From the NCBI GenBank assembly GCA_012927625.1, contig JABBOV010000008.1, positions 1-64,000 on the forward strand: a DNA stretch of 64,000 bases, written 5' to 3'. Shown here piece by piece: positions 55,610 to 64,000 of the stretch. Positions within the stretch are counted from its first letter, which is position 1; the number at the start of each line of letters is the position of its first letter. A program made the translations under genes and the position numbers. The DNA comes from Glaciimonas sp. (GTDB lineage Bacteria; Pseudomonadota; Gammaproteobacteria; Burkholderiales; Burkholderiaceae_D). The notes beneath the pieces were generated by a model, which saw only the letters and a list, made by a program, of their open reading frames with translations, had not been told where the DNA came from and did not search any database.

Positions 55610-55683
55610 ACATACCGCATATTGTATTTATAATTTCTGCATATTTTATATGCGGAAATAGTACTTTTTTTTGGCATACTCCC
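55610..55683 (-). repeat. Copy D of the GGGAGTATG dispersed palindromic element
   Basis: Minus strand: GGGAGTATGCC, eight A, GTACTATTT, the core CCGCATATAAAATATGCAG (a near-perfect inverted repeat), AAATTATAAATACAATATG, then CGGTATG. This is the clearest copy. It lies 10 bp after the stop of the 55193 gene. Confidence 0.75.
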
Positions 55684-55844
55684 AACTAAATATCAATTTT
55701 TATAACTGACAAAACCGTTCAATATTTGTTGGCAGTAGCGCCACTCTGTAGCCGCGTCACAAAATACTTCTCTTTTCATATACTTCAGACCTGTGCGCGA
55801 ACAGCTCTGAAAAAATCAGCAGCCCTGCAAAGCCACAACATCTG

Positions 55845-56303
55845 TCAATGCGTAACCCGTGTGGTGCGGCCGGAGGACAGCAAACGCACCCGTTCGCCGA
55901 CACGAAACAGCTCATCGGCGTCCTGAGTGATGGCACGCAAGTCGCCATTATCGAGCTTAACGGTGATTTCCAGCCCGCGCCGGTTCACCAGGTTCGCTTC
56001 GACATTTTGCCCCACCAGACCGCCGGCGACCGCCCCGAGGATACCGGCCACAATTGCGCCATTGCCGCCACCGATGCTGGAGCCGGCAGCAACTGCGCCG
56101 ACTGCGCCACCGGCCAGTTGACCGGCGCCGCTGGAGCCTTTGTCGATCCGTACTTCGCGCACCGACTCGACCACGCCCATGCGGACGGTTTGCTCGCCCT
56201 GCGCTTGTCTGCTGTTGTAAACATTAGCGGAATTCGGCGTCACCGCACATCCGGTCAGTGTGGCTAGACCGGCTAAACCGGCGACTAAAATTAATTTTTT
56301 CAT
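55845..56303 (-). CDS. slyB: SlyB-like glycine-zipper outer membrane lipoprotein
   Basis: This 152-aa protein has a lipoprotein signal ending LATLTGC, VYNSRQAQGEQ, and a glycine-zipper 2TM segment (GGAVGAVAAGSSIGGGNGAIVAGILGAVAGGLVG, in two halves). It closes with a C-terminal beta-domain EITVKLDNGDLRAITQDAD. This is the SlyB/Rickettsia 17-kDa antigen pattern. It is an outer-membrane integrity lipoprotein. Monocistronic. Confidence 0.87.
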   Translation of the reverse strand: MKKLILVAGLAGLATLTGCAVTPNSANVYNSRQAQGEQTVRMGVVESVREVRIDKGSSGAGQLAGGAVGAVAAGSSIGGGNGAIVAGILGAVAGGLVGQNVEANLVNRRGLEITVKLDNGDLRAITQDADELFRVGERVRLLSSGRTTRVTH

Positions 56304-56480
56304 GGTGGACTCCGCTGGTATTAACGACTTGGATTAAAACTATGCACAGCTGCATTTTACCGCTTTCAGCGGGATAGCTTTGCTACCGATCAGCAGCAGT
56401 AAGCACCGTTTAACCGACTTGCGATAAAATCTTTCCCCTACATGCTTGAGCACATGGCCACGCGCCAATAAGGGAAAATT

Positions 56481-57332
56481 ATGAAACTAGTCCGTTACGG
56501 CCGTCCCGGCAAAGAAAAACCAGGCTTGATCGACGCTGAAGGCAAATTGCGCGACCTGTCGGGCATTGTTACCGACATCGGCAATGATCAATTGTCCGAC
56601 AAGGCTTTGGCCAAACTGGCCAAACACCAGCAGGATACGCTGCCGCTGGTGCGCGGCAATCCGCGCTTCGGCGTGCCGCTGGCGCAGGTTGGCAAGTTCA
56701 TCGCTATCGGTCTGAATTACGCTGACCACGCAGCAGAAGCGGGCTTGCCGAAACCGGCCGAGCCCATCATCTTCATGAAAGCCACATCCTGTCTGTCCGG
56801 CCCGGACGATCCGATCATGCTGCCCAAAGGCTCGAAGAAAACCGATTGGGAAGTGGAGCTTGGCGTGGTCATCGGCAGCAAGGCGCAATTCGTGACAGAG
56901 AAGGATGCGCTGCAATATGTGGCCGGCTATTGCGTGGTCAACGATGTGTCGGAACGCAAATATCAACTGGAACTCGGCTCCCAATGGGACAAGGGCAAGG
57001 GCTGCGACACTTTCGGCCCAGTCGGCCCGTGGCTGGTGACGCGCGACGAAGTGCCGAATCCGCAGCGGCTGAACCTGTATCTGGATTTGAACGACGAACG
57101 GATGCAGAGCGGCAGCACCAAGACCATGATTTTTTCGATCGCCAAACTGGTCAGTTACGTCAGCCGCTTCATGACACTGATGCCGGGCGACATCATCGCC
57201 ACCGGCACGCCGCCGGGAGTCGGGATGGCGCGGCAGCCGCAACGTTTCCTGCAACCGGGCGACCGCCTGACGCTGGGGATTGCCGGCCTGGGCGAGCAGC
57301 AGCAAGAAGTGATTGCCTATCGGAAACCGTGA
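56481..57332 (+). CDS. Fumarylacetoacetate hydrolase-family protein (long form)
   Basis: This 283-aa FAH-family enzyme has the N-terminal cap (MKLVRYGRPGKEKPGLID), GLNYADHAAEAG, the metal-binding DWEVELGVVIG, and FMTLMPGDIIATGTPPGVG. Members are hydrolases, decarboxylases or isomerases of 2-oxo-diacids such as ureidoglycolate lyase-like or 2-hydroxyhepta-diene-dioate isomerases. Reaction cannot be fixed. It is convergent with a second, short FAH-family gene. Confidence 0.88.
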   Translation: MKLVRYGRPGKEKPGLIDAEGKLRDLSGIVTDIGNDQLSDKALAKLAKHQQDTLPLVRGNPRFGVPLAQVGKFIAIGLNYADHAAEAGLPKPAEPIIFMKATSCLSGPDDPIMLPKGSKKTDWEVELGVVIGSKAQFVTEKDALQYVAGYCVVNDVSERKYQLELGSQWDKGKGCDTFGPVGPWLVTRDEVPNPQRLNLYLDLNDERMQSGSTKTMIFSIAKLVSYVSRFMTLMPGDIIATGTPPGVGMARQPQRFLQPGDRLTLGIAGLGEQQQEVIAYRKP

Positions 57333-57393
57333 ATTATCTGTAAATACGACTGAGCTTAACTTGCAGGATTTAAGCGAATATTCTTATTTAGCA

Positions 57394-57420
57394 GCGCAGG
57401 CACGGGGCCTACTCTACTGA
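57394..57420. repeat. Partial copy of the GCAGGCACGG repeat
   Basis: CGCAGGCACGGGGCCTACTCTACTGA matches the right arm of the 16841-16898 element and the 19563 copy, with one base lost in GGAGG. The left arm is absent. It lies between convergent FAH-family gene ends. Confidence 0.55.
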
Positions 57421-57459
57421 CTTTGCATAGCCCTGTCTAACGAATATAGCGTTCGACAA

Positions 57460-58155
57460 TCATACAATTCTGAGCGATAACGCCCCCAAGCCGGCGATTG
57501 CGCCTTCCAGTAAATCACCTGGCGCCACTGCCGCCACGCCGGCCGGAGTGCCGGTAAAGATCAGATCGCCCGGCTGCAAGGCATAAAATTTTGAGCAATA
57601 CGCAATGATTTCAGGAATGCTCCAGATCAATTGGTCGAGCGTACTGTGTTGACGCACCGAGCCATTCACCTTGAGCTCAATACTCGCATTGGCGGCCAGC
57701 GCGCACTGCGCTACCCGATGGATCGGCCCAATCGGCGCCGAATAATCGAAACCCTTGCCGGTGCACCACGGCCGGCCCAGTTTCTTGGCTTCGCCTTGCA
57801 AATCGCGGCGCGTCATGTCGAGCCCGACCGCGTAACCCCATACATGCTGCAAGGCTGCCTCAGCGTCGATGTCGTGGCCGCCTTTGCCGACCGCGATCAC
57901 CAGCTCGATTTCATGCTGCAAGTCTGCAGTCTGCGTCGGATATGCCATTTGCCCTATCGCACCGATTGGCACCGGTAGCACGGCGTCGGCCGGCTTCATG
58001 AAGAAAAATGGCGCTTCGCGTCCGGTTCCACCCATCTCCCGGGCGTGCTCGGCATAATTGCGTCCTACGCAATAAATGCGATGAACTGGGAAAAAGACGG
58101 AATCTCCGGCTACCGGTACGGCAGCGGGGGCAGGTGGCGGAAAGACGAATTGCAT
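57460..58155 (-). CDS. Fumarylacetoacetate hydrolase-family protein (short form)
   Basis: This 231-aa FAH-family protein lacks the N-terminal cap. It has VHRIYCVGRNYAEHAREMG, HEIELVIAVG with the metal-binding acids, and ALQPGDLIFTGTPAGV. The short form is typical of acylpyruvate hydrolases and oxaloacetate tautomerases such as YcgM/FAHD1. I start at 58155, with GAGAGGAG upstream; earlier ATGs (58185, 58179) lack similarity. Exact substrate unknown. Confidence 0.88.
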   Translation of the reverse strand: MQFVFPPPAPAAVPVAGDSVFFPVHRIYCVGRNYAEHAREMGGTGREAPFFFMKPADAVLPVPIGAIGQMAYPTQTADLQHEIELVIAVGKGGHDIDAEAALQHVWGYAVGLDMTRRDLQGEAKKLGRPWCTGKGFDYSAPIGPIHRVAQCALAANASIELKVNGSVRQHSTLDQLIWSIPEIIAYCSKFYALQPGDLIFTGTPAGVAAVAPGDLLEGAIAGLGALSLRIV

Positions 58156-58348
58156 CGGAACTCCTCTCAAAGGCAGCATTTGCATCACTACAGAAAATAA
58201 ATGAGACTGAGTAATGCAAGTGTTGCCGAAAAACACCTAAAAATAGCTTACATCACAGCATGATGCACAAGCGAACGGCCAGCGCCTATATAATGTGGGC
58301 AGAACCATCTAGCAGTGTGTACGTACCATTCTTACTAAAAGTTCAATA

Positions 58349-58750
58349 ATGTCCAACAATTTCAGCTGGTGTGTGCGTGTCTATTATGAAGACACCGATG
58401 CTGGCGGTGTCGTGTTTTATGCCAATTACCTGAAGTTTTTCGAACGCGCACGCAGCGAATGGCTGCGAACCGCAGGTGTCGAGCAGCAATCGTTGATGCA
58501 GACGGACGGCGTTATGTTTGTCGTCACAAGCACTGCAGTCGATTATCTTGCCACCGCACAACTCGATGATGAACTCAAGCTCACTGTTGTGGTCGAAAAG
58601 CTAGGACGGGCTTCGGTGCAATTCGTCCAGCAAGCTTGGCGCGGTGAACAACTGATGACCACCGGCCGCATCAAGATCGCCTGCGTGGACGTGAAATTGC
58701 GCCGCCCCTGTCCGATACCCGCACGCGTTCTGCTGAAAATTACGCCATAA
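58349..58750 (+). CDS. ybgC: Tol-Pal-associated acyl-CoA thioesterase YbgC
   Basis: This 133-aa hotdog-fold thioesterase has VYYEDTDAGGVVFYANYLKFFERARSEWL in its first half, with the catalytic aspartate in DTDAGG. It is the usual first gene of the Tol-Pal operon. It hydrolyses acyl-CoA or acyl-ACP in the cytoplasm. TolQ begins 71 bp later. Confidence 0.92.
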   Translation: MSNNFSWCVRVYYEDTDAGGVVFYANYLKFFERARSEWLRTAGVEQQSLMQTDGVMFVVTSTAVDYLATAQLDDELKLTVVVEKLGRASVQFVQQAWRGEQLMTTGRIKIACVDVKLRRPCPIPARVLLKITP

Positions 58751-58821
58751 AACATATTGCGATATTGCGCTTTCTCAGGCGCGTGCCCACCTATGAACCA
58801 GCTCCAAACACAACATAATCC

Positions 58822-59523
58822 ATGACCGTCATCCAAGATCTCTCGTTTTTCGCCTTGATTACCAACGCATCCGTCATCGTGCAACTGATCATGGCCTTGC
58901 TGATGGCCGTGTCGCTGATGAGTTGGACTTACATTTTCCGTAAAACGTTCGCCATCAGGGCAGCGCGCGCGCAAACCGAAGAATTCGAGCGCGCTTTTTG
59001 GTCCGGCGGCAATCTAAGCACGCTGTATCAAGATGCAATTTCCAGCCGACGCCAGAGCAATGGCACTACCGGCGCACTGGAACGCATCTTCACCGCCGGC
59101 ATGGGCGAATACCTGAAGGGGCAAGCGTCCTACACCAAAAAAGACCTCACAGACGCCGGCGCGATGCTGGATGGCGCGCGCCGCGCAATGCGCGCAGCGT
59201 TTCAGCGCGAAATGGATGTACTGGAATCGCATCTCGCCTTCCTGGCATCGGTCGGTTCAGTCTCGCCGTACGTCGGTTTGTTCGGCACCGTCTGGGGCAT
59301 CATGAATGCGTTTCGCGGGCTGGCCAACGTGCAGCAGGCCACCCTGTCGGCGGTGGCGCCGGGGATCGCCGAAGCACTGATCGCCACCGCGATCGGTCTG
59401 TTCGCAGCGATTCCGGCGGTAGTCGCCTATAACCGGTTCTCGCATGACATCGACCGACTGGCAATTCGTTTCGAAAGTTTTGTCGAGGAATTTTCGAACA
59501 TCCTGCAACGCCAGGCGCATTAA
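58822..59523 (+). CDS. tolQ: Tol-Pal system proton channel protein TolQ
   Basis: This 233-aa inner-membrane protein has three helices: about 15-40, then 135-160 and 170-195. The MotA/TolQ/ExbB signature GSVSPYVGLFGTVWGIMNAF and APGIAEALIATAIGLFAAIP are present. It forms the proton-conducting stator with TolR. 11 bp before tolR. Confidence 0.95.
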   Translation: MTVIQDLSFFALITNASVIVQLIMALLMAVSLMSWTYIFRKTFAIRAARAQTEEFERAFWSGGNLSTLYQDAISSRRQSNGTTGALERIFTAGMGEYLKGQASYTKKDLTDAGAMLDGARRAMRAAFQREMDVLESHLAFLASVGSVSPYVGLFGTVWGIMNAFRGLANVQQATLSAVAPGIAEALIATAIGLFAAIPAVVAYNRFSHDIDRLAIRFESFVEEFSNILQRQAH

Positions 59524-59534
59524 GGAAAGCCCAT

Positions 59535-59987
59535 ATGACCACCTCAATCTCAGGCTCAATGCGCGGCGGCCGCACCCGCAAGTTCAAATCCGAAATCAAT
59601 GTCGTACCCTATATCGACGTGATGCTGGTGCTGCTGGTGATCTTCATGGCGGCAGCACCGATGCCGAATCCCGGCATGGTGGATTTGCCGAACGCCGGCA
59701 AATCGGCGCTGCCGCCGAGCCAATACATCGAAGTGATTCTGAAAAAAGATGCCAACGCACAAATTCGCATCAATGCCCAGAACCAGAGCAACACCGGCGG
59801 CGACACCACCACGGCAAAAAACCACTCGGTATTGCTGGAAAATTTAAGCGAACTGCATCAGCGGTACCCTGATATGCCGCTGATGATTTCAGCCGAAAAA
59901 AACATCATTTACGACGATGTAGTGCAAGTCATTTCTGACGCAAAAAAAATGGGCATCGATCGCGTCGGACTCGCGGCCAAACAGTGA
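59535..59987 (+). CDS. tolR: Tol-Pal system protein TolR
   Basis: This 150-aa protein has a single N-terminal helix (about 25-43) with the essential aspartate in VVPYIDVMLVLLVIFM, and a periplasmic ExbD/TolR domain. It is the proton-relay and peptidoglycan-linked partner of TolQ. 16 bp before tolA. Confidence 0.95.
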   Translation: MTTSISGSMRGGRTRKFKSEINVVPYIDVMLVLLVIFMAAAPMPNPGMVDLPNAGKSALPPSQYIEVILKKDANAQIRINAQNQSNTGGDTTTAKNHSVLLENLSELHQRYPDMPLMISAEKNIIYDDVVQVISDAKKMGIDRVGLAAKQ

Positions 59988-60003
59988 AAGCCGTCAAAAA
60001 TCC

Positions 60004-61050
60004 ATGAACGAATCGACGCCCTATTCCGTTCCGCACGAGCCCGGCCGCTGGCGCGCCTTCGCTCTTGCTGCGGTGGTTCACGTGGCACTGTTCGCTTTCC
60101 TATGGTTCGGCATCCGCTGGCAAAACGAAAAACCGCATACAGTCGAAGCGGAAATATGGAGCCCGAGCACGCAACAAGCCGCCCCCGTAACTGCGCAGAA
60201 AATACCGGAGCCACAGCCCGAACCGCCGATCGAAAAAACGCCCGAAAAGATTCTTGAAAAACCGCTGCCGGTGCCCCTCCCCGAGCCGCGCCCCGCGGTT
60301 GCGACGCCACCAGTAGCAAAACCCGATATCGCACTGGAGCAGGAAAAGAAACGCAAAGTCCGGCAGGAACAACAGAAACGGGAGCAAGAACAGGAACGGC
60401 TAGCGCAAAAGCGTCTCGAAGAAGAACGCCTGAATGAAAAGCTGGCACAGAAGGAAAAGGCAGCATTGAAGCAAAAAGAAGTGCAGAAGGAAATGGAAGC
60501 GTTGAAACAAAAAGAAGCACAAAAGGAAAAATTAGCAGCACAGGCTGAAAAAGAAAAAGTGCAGGCACAGAAAAAACGCGAAGCCGAAGACGCCATTAAA
60601 ATCGCCGCTGCAGCGCAGGAAAAAAAGCGTAAGCAGGAACTTGCCAAACAGGCCGCAACTGCGGTAGAAAACGCAAAAGTTGATAAACAACGAGAAGAAA
60701 ACCTGCGTCGCATGGCTGGAAACACCAGCGGTAGCGGCGGTGCCGGCACTGCTGCCAAATCGCAGGGCAATCGCGGCGACCCAGGGTATGGGGACCGCAT
60801 CAAGGGAAAAATTAAATCGAACACGATCTTTAACGTGCCCAGCGGTCTCAATGGCAATCCCGCAGCAGTTTATGAAGTCAACCTGCTTCCCGACGGCACC
60901 ATCCAGAGTCTGAAATTGCAAAAACCGTCCGGCGTAGCCGGCTTTGACGAAGCGGTCAAGCGCGGCATAGAAAAATCGGAACCGTTTCCGAAGGATAAAT
61001 CAGGCCAGGTACCATCCAGTTTCGAATTGACGTACAAACCGAAAGATTAA
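60004..61050 (+). CDS. tolA: Tol-Pal system spanning protein TolA
   Basis: This 348-aa protein has one N-terminal helix (about 17-37), a proline-rich stretch, then a long Lys/Glu/Gln/Ala-rich helix (about 100-225). A C-terminal TonB-like domain follows (IKSNTIFNVPSGLNGNPAAVYEVNLLPDGTI in parts, GFDEAVKRGIEKSEPFP). It spans the periplasm and transmits TolQR energy to TolB-Pal. The stop shares an A with the tolB start (TAATG). Confidence 0.93.
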   Translation: MNESTPYSVPHEPGRWRAFALAAVVHVALFAFLWFGIRWQNEKPHTVEAEIWSPSTQQAAPVTAQKIPEPQPEPPIEKTPEKILEKPLPVPLPEPRPAVATPPVAKPDIALEQEKKRKVRQEQQKREQEQERLAQKRLEEERLNEKLAQKEKAALKQKEVQKEMEALKQKEAQKEKLAAQAEKEKVQAQKKREAEDAIKIAAAAQEKKRKQELAKQAATAVENAKVDKQREENLRRMAGNTSGSGGAGTAAKSQGNRGDPGYGDRIKGKIKSNTIFNVPSGLNGNPAAVYEVNLLPDGTIQSLKLQKPSGVAGFDEAVKRGIEKSEPFPKDKSGQVPSSFELTYKPKD

Positions 61051-62327
61051 TGACCATGATGAAAAGAACCTTGCTGCGCGCCGCCATGGCGATGTGCCTT
61101 TCCGTTTCGGCCCTGGCGCAAGCCCAGTTGCGGGTCGAAATTTCCGGCGTAGGCGCCAATCAGATACCGGTTGCTCTCGCCTCCTTCGCCAACGAATCGA
61201 TCGCGCCGCAACAGATCAGCGCCATCATCAGAGACGACCTGACCCGCAGCGGTGCCTTCAAGATCATCGATACCGGCAGCGTCCTGTCGGAGACATCGTC
61301 CATCAATCTGGACGACTGGAAGTCGCGCGGCGCCGATGCGCTGGTGGTCGGCAGCGTACAGCGATTGGCGGACGGCCGCTTCGATGTCCGCTACAAATTA
61401 CTCGATACCGTTAAATCGGCGCAACTCTCAGCCTTGGCGCTGGCAGCGCAACCGCAATTCACCCGGGTCACCGCACACAAGATTGCTGATGACATCTATG
61501 AAAAACTGACGGGCAACCGGGGCGCTTTCTCAACCCGTATCGCGTATGTCACCAAAACCGGTAACGAGTACCGCCTTGAAGTGGCCGATGCCGATGGCGA
61601 AGGCACCCAGGTCGCCTTGCGCTCCAAAGAACCGATAATCTCGCCGGCATGGTCGCCGGATGGCACCAAGCTGGCTTATGTGTCATTCGAGGCCAAAAAA
61701 CCGGTGATCTATGTGCAAAACCTGATTACCCGTCAAAGAACGGTGCTGGCCGGATTCAAGGGCAGCAACTCCGCTCCGTCATGGTCGCCGGATGGCAACA
61801 AACTGGCAGTAGCGCTAGCGCGCAACAGCCTGACCCAGGTCTACAGCATTAATCAGGATGGCAGCAATTTGCGTCGCTTGACCAATACCAATGGCATCGA
61901 CACCGAACCACAATTTTCGGCTGATGGGCAAAGCATCTATTTCACCAGCGACCGCAGCGGCGGCCCGCAGATATACAAGATGGCAGCTAACGGCGGCGAT
62001 GCACAGCGCGTCACTTTCAACGGCACCTACAACATCAGTCCGCGCATCGCGCCGGATGGCAAACTGCTAGCCTATATCTCACGCCGTAATGGCCAGTTCC
62101 AGCTATACGTGCTGGACCTCGCCAATGGTCAGGAACAACGACTGTCTGACACAGTCAAGGACGACTCACCGAGTTTTTCAGCCAACAGCAAGTACCTGAT
62201 GTATGCAAGTGAAGCCGGCAATCGCGGCTCGCTTGCAGTGGTATCTGTCGATGGCCGTGCCAAATACCGTCTGACAACCAAAGCCGGCGATATCCGGGAG
62301 CCCACTTGGGGTCCTTTCATGAAATAA
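61050..62327 (+). CDS. tolB: Tol-Pal periplasmic beta-propeller protein TolB
   Basis: This 425-aa protein has a signal peptide (LLRAAMAMCLSVSALAQA), an N-terminal TolB domain and a six-bladed propeller built of repeats such as ISPAWSPDGTKLAYVS, APSWSPDGNKLAVAL and PQFSADGQSIYFTSD. It binds Pal in the periplasm. The start used overlaps the tolA stop; a second ATG nine bases later (MKRTLL) is equally possible. Confidence 0.94.
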   Translation: MTMMKRTLLRAAMAMCLSVSALAQAQLRVEISGVGANQIPVALASFANESIAPQQISAIIRDDLTRSGAFKIIDTGSVLSETSSINLDDWKSRGADALVVGSVQRLADGRFDVRYKLLDTVKSAQLSALALAAQPQFTRVTAHKIADDIYEKLTGNRGAFSTRIAYVTKTGNEYRLEVADADGEGTQVALRSKEPIISPAWSPDGTKLAYVSFEAKKPVIYVQNLITRQRTVLAGFKGSNSAPSWSPDGNKLAVALARNSLTQVYSINQDGSNLRRLTNTNGIDTEPQFSADGQSIYFTSDRSGGPQIYKMAANGGDAQRVTFNGTYNISPRIAPDGKLLAYISRRNGQFQLYVLDLANGQEQRLSDTVKDDSPSFSANSKYLMYASEAGNRGSLAVVSVDGRAKYRLTTKAGDIREPTWGPFMK

Positions 62328-62362
62328 TGCTTTTATCAACGTTTCACAATCAGGGAAGTCCA

Positions 62363-62899
62363 ATGCGCAATCCAATTACCATCTCTCTCATCGCAGCAAG
62401 CATCTTGTTACTAGGCGCCTGCAGCACACCGGTCAAACTAAGCGACAAGGCGCCGGTAGAAGACCACAGCAACAATATGTCCCAAGCCGGCACCGGGCAA
62501 GTCGACCCGCGTACCGTGGGTACCGTCAACGCCGGCGCTACCGACCCATTGAACGATCCGCGAGGCGTCCTGGCCAAACGTAGCGTCTACTTCGATACCG
62601 ACAGTTACAGCGTAAAAGGCGAATTCCAGCCAGTGGTCGAAGCGCACTCCAAATATCTGGTCACAAACAATGCGCGCAAGATCATCATCCAAGGCAATAC
62701 CGATGAACGCGGTGGACGTGAATACAATCTGGCTCTGGGCCAAAAACGTGCCGAAGCAGTGCGCAAGTCAATGTCATTGCTAGGTGTGCCAGAGTCGCAA
62801 ATGGAAGCCGTTTCGCTGGGCAAGGAAAAGCCGAAGGCAGTCGGCAGCGACGAAGCATCATGGGCTGAAAATCGCCGCGCTGATATCGTGTATCCATAA
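62363..62899 (+). CDS. pal: Peptidoglycan-associated lipoprotein Pal
   Basis: This 178-aa lipoprotein has signal and lipobox LLLGAC, a linker, and an OmpA-like peptidoglycan-binding domain with VYFDTDSYSV, IIIQGNTDERGGREYNLALG, and RRADIVYP. It anchors the outer membrane to peptidoglycan. I start at 62363 (MRNPITISL), which fits the signal peptide; the longer frame overlaps tolB. Confidence 0.95.
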   Translation: MRNPITISLIAASILLLGACSTPVKLSDKAPVEDHSNNMSQAGTGQVDPRTVGTVNAGATDPLNDPRGVLAKRSVYFDTDSYSVKGEFQPVVEAHSKYLVTNNARKIIIQGNTDERGGREYNLALGQKRAEAVRKSMSLLGVPESQMEAVSLGKEKPKAVGSDEASWAENRRADIVYP

Positions 62900-62905
62900 G
62901 CACAA

Positions 62906-63664
62906 ATGATGAAAACGCCCATCCACTCCACACTCGCTGCGGCCTTGATGGTCGTTTTCATCTATGCCGCAGTGCCGGCGCCGGCCCAGGCCGGCCTGTT
63001 TGACGACGACGAAGCACGCCGTGCCGTGCTTGACCTGCGCAGCAGGATCGATGCAAGCAATGCCCGCATCGATAGCAAGGCCGATAAAGGCAGCACCCTC
63101 GACCTCGCCAACCAGAACGAACAACTCCAAGCTGAAATCGCAAAGCTGCGCGGACAAATCGAGCTTTTATCCAACGAACTGGCCAATGCCCAACGTCGGC
63201 AAAAAGATTTTTACGTCGACCTCGATAACCGCATGCGCAAGCTGGAACCACAAAAAGTGACTGTTGACGGCAAGGAAGCCAGCGTCCAGCCGTCCGAACA
63301 ACTGGCCTATGACGCAGCACTGGCAATCTTCAAGGCCGGCGACTACAAACGTGCCGGCGCAGCGTTCTCCGACTTCCTGCGGCGCTATCCGCAGTCAGGC
63401 TACGCACCATCAGCCCAATACTGGCTGGGCAACGCATACTACGCCCAGCGCGATTACAAGAACGCGATTGCAGCGCAACAACTGGTAGTTCAAAATTATC
63501 CAGACAATCCCAAGGCCGCCGATGCGATGCTCAATATCGCTAGCTGTTATACGGAATTGAAAGATAAAGCCAATGCCAGAAAAACGCTGGATAAGCTGAT
63601 TGCGCAATATCCGGGCTCCGCTACCGCGCAAATAGCCAATGAGCGCTTGAGCGCACTTCGATAG
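62906..63664 (+). CDS. cpoB: Cell division coordinator CpoB (YbgF)
   Basis: This 252-aa periplasmic protein has a signal peptide (to about 29, APAQA), an N-terminal coiled coil (about 35-105) and C-terminal TPR repeats (AYDAALAIFKAGDYKRAGAAF, APSAQYWLGNAYYAQRDYKNA). It binds TolA and links Tol-Pal to peptidoglycan synthesis in division. Last gene of the operon, 6 bp after pal. Confidence 0.93.
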   Translation: MMKTPIHSTLAAALMVVFIYAAVPAPAQAGLFDDDEARRAVLDLRSRIDASNARIDSKADKGSTLDLANQNEQLQAEIAKLRGQIELLSNELANAQRRQKDFYVDLDNRMRKLEPQKVTVDGKEASVQPSEQLAYDAALAIFKAGDYKRAGAAFSDFLRRYPQSGYAPSAQYWLGNAYYAQRDYKNAIAAQQLVVQNYPDNPKAADAMLNIASCYTELKDKANARKTLDKLIAQYPGSATAQIANERLSALR

Positions 63665-63717
63665 CGCAACTTACCGGCATCAAATGCAGTTTTCTTTATA
63701 AATAATGTCCATCACAT

Positions 63718-63746
63718 TTGACAGGTTCCGGGCACTTATTTATAAT
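63718..63746 (+). promoter_or_regulatory. Consensus sigma-70 promoter for tRNA-Lys
   Basis: TTGACA (63718-63723), 17-bp spacer, TATAAT (63741-63746). Both hexamers are exact consensus, as expected of a highly expressed tRNA gene beginning 11 bp after the -10. Confidence 0.92.
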
Positions 63747-63757
63747 TGCGTTCTTTC

Positions 63758-63833
63758 GGGTCGTTAGCTCAGTTGGTAGAGCAGCGGACTTTTAATCCGT
63801 TGGTCGCAGGTTCGAATCCCGCACGACCTACCA
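63758..63833 (+). tRNA. tRNA-Lys (anticodon TTT)
   Basis: This 76-nt cloverleaf has acceptor GGGTCGT/ACGACCT (G-T at the first pair), anticodon loop CTTTTAA giving TTT, T-arm with GGTTCGAATCC, and encoded CCA. Confidence 0.96.
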
Positions 63834-63867
63834 CGAATACTGCAGTACTTTATATCGCAATAATTTT

Positions 63868-63897
63868 AAAAAAGTCTTGCTCTTGCAAGATTTTTTT
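63868..63897 (+). terminator. Intrinsic terminator between the two tRNA-Lys genes
   Basis: AAAAAGTCTTGC pairs with GCAAGATTTTTT (one G-T pair) around TCTT, with the T-run at the end. It implies the two tRNA genes are transcribed separately or that the first ends here in part. Confidence 0.8.
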
Positions 63898-63932
63898 ATT
63901 CCTAGAAACAGATAGGGAATGGCATCACTTTT

Positions 63933-64000
63933 GGGTCGTTAGCTCAGCTGGTAGAGCAGCGGACTCTTAATCCGTTGGTCGCAGGTTCGATCCCCGCACG
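63933..64000 (+). tRNA. tRNA-Lys (anticodon CTT), cut by the window end
   Basis: GGGTCGT acceptor start, D-arm AGCTCAGCTGGTAGAGC, anticodon loop CTCTTAA giving CTT, T-arm with GGTTCGATCCC. The 3' acceptor strand is truncated at 64000. It differs from the preceding tRNA-Lys at only a few positions, so the two are probably duplicates. Confidence 0.93.

Overview
The window reads as chromosome of a betaproteobacterium of the order Burkholderiales, most likely family Oxalobacteraceae (Herminiimonas/Collimonas/Glaciimonas-like). This rests on gene-order signatures: ubiE-ubiJ-ubiB, FmdB-DUF502-aspS-nudB-EEP-clsB, and ybgC-tolQRAB-pal-cpoB followed by tRNA-Lys. GC is moderate, with AT-rich gaps. The genus is inferred, not shown. 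I see no prophage, CRISPR array, plasmid backbone or complete insertion sequence.

Layout. 1-700: wreckage of an ECF sigma factor and of a Spy/CpxP-like periplasmic protein. 0.9-11.5 kb: transport and small-molecule genes: LeuE-type exporter, ribosomal oxygenase RoxA, YadGH-type ABC exporter, YbfB-type MFS, DUF3617 protein, then an MFS-SGNH hydrolase-SDR operon facing a LysR regulator. 11.6-19.5 kb: a fatty-acid beta-oxidation block (TetR, acyl-CoA dehydrogenase, bifunctional HAD/enoyl-CoA hydratase, thiolase, enoyl-CoA hydratase), interrupted between the bifunctional enzyme and the thiolase by a 437-bp element that carries a DUF559 endonuclease between 40-bp inverted repeats. 19.6-31 kb: hslR and a GGDEF-EAL-CZB protein, clsB/EEP, nudB, aspS, DUF502, FmdB, a metallo-beta-lactamase-fold protein lacking every expected metal ligand, and a TPMT-type methyltransferase. 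31.3-34.4 kb: ubiquinone genes ubiB, ubiJ, ubiE. 34.8-41.4 kb: MFS, a DUF2868/DUF3482 GTPase pair, tRNA-Pro, DUF938, a candidate small RNA and a quinone oxidoreductase. 41.5-44.6 kb: lutAB with a divergent IclR regulator and no lutC. 44.7-55 kb: chemotaxis-rich region with three methyl-accepting proteins, CheV, htpG, and an old partial duplication of the htpG 3' end. 55.2-58.2 kb: small conserved proteins and two FAH-family enzymes. 58.3-64 kb: the Tol-Pal envelope operon and two tRNA-Lys genes.

The least explained material is the repeat content. An AT-rich ~75-bp palindromic element starting GGGAGTATG recurs in at least seven intergenic gaps. A second family with a perfect 26-bp stem occurs once whole and twice in part. 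A third (core CCCTTCAAGGGG) forms the ends of the DUF559 unit and has decayed relatives nearby and in the ubiE-ubiJ gap. The DUF559 reading frame ends inside one of its own flanking repeats, which suggests a repeat-endonuclease partnership analogous to REP/RAYT. This is the best candidate here for an undescribed system.

All calls come from reading the sequence and family knowledge; no database search was run.
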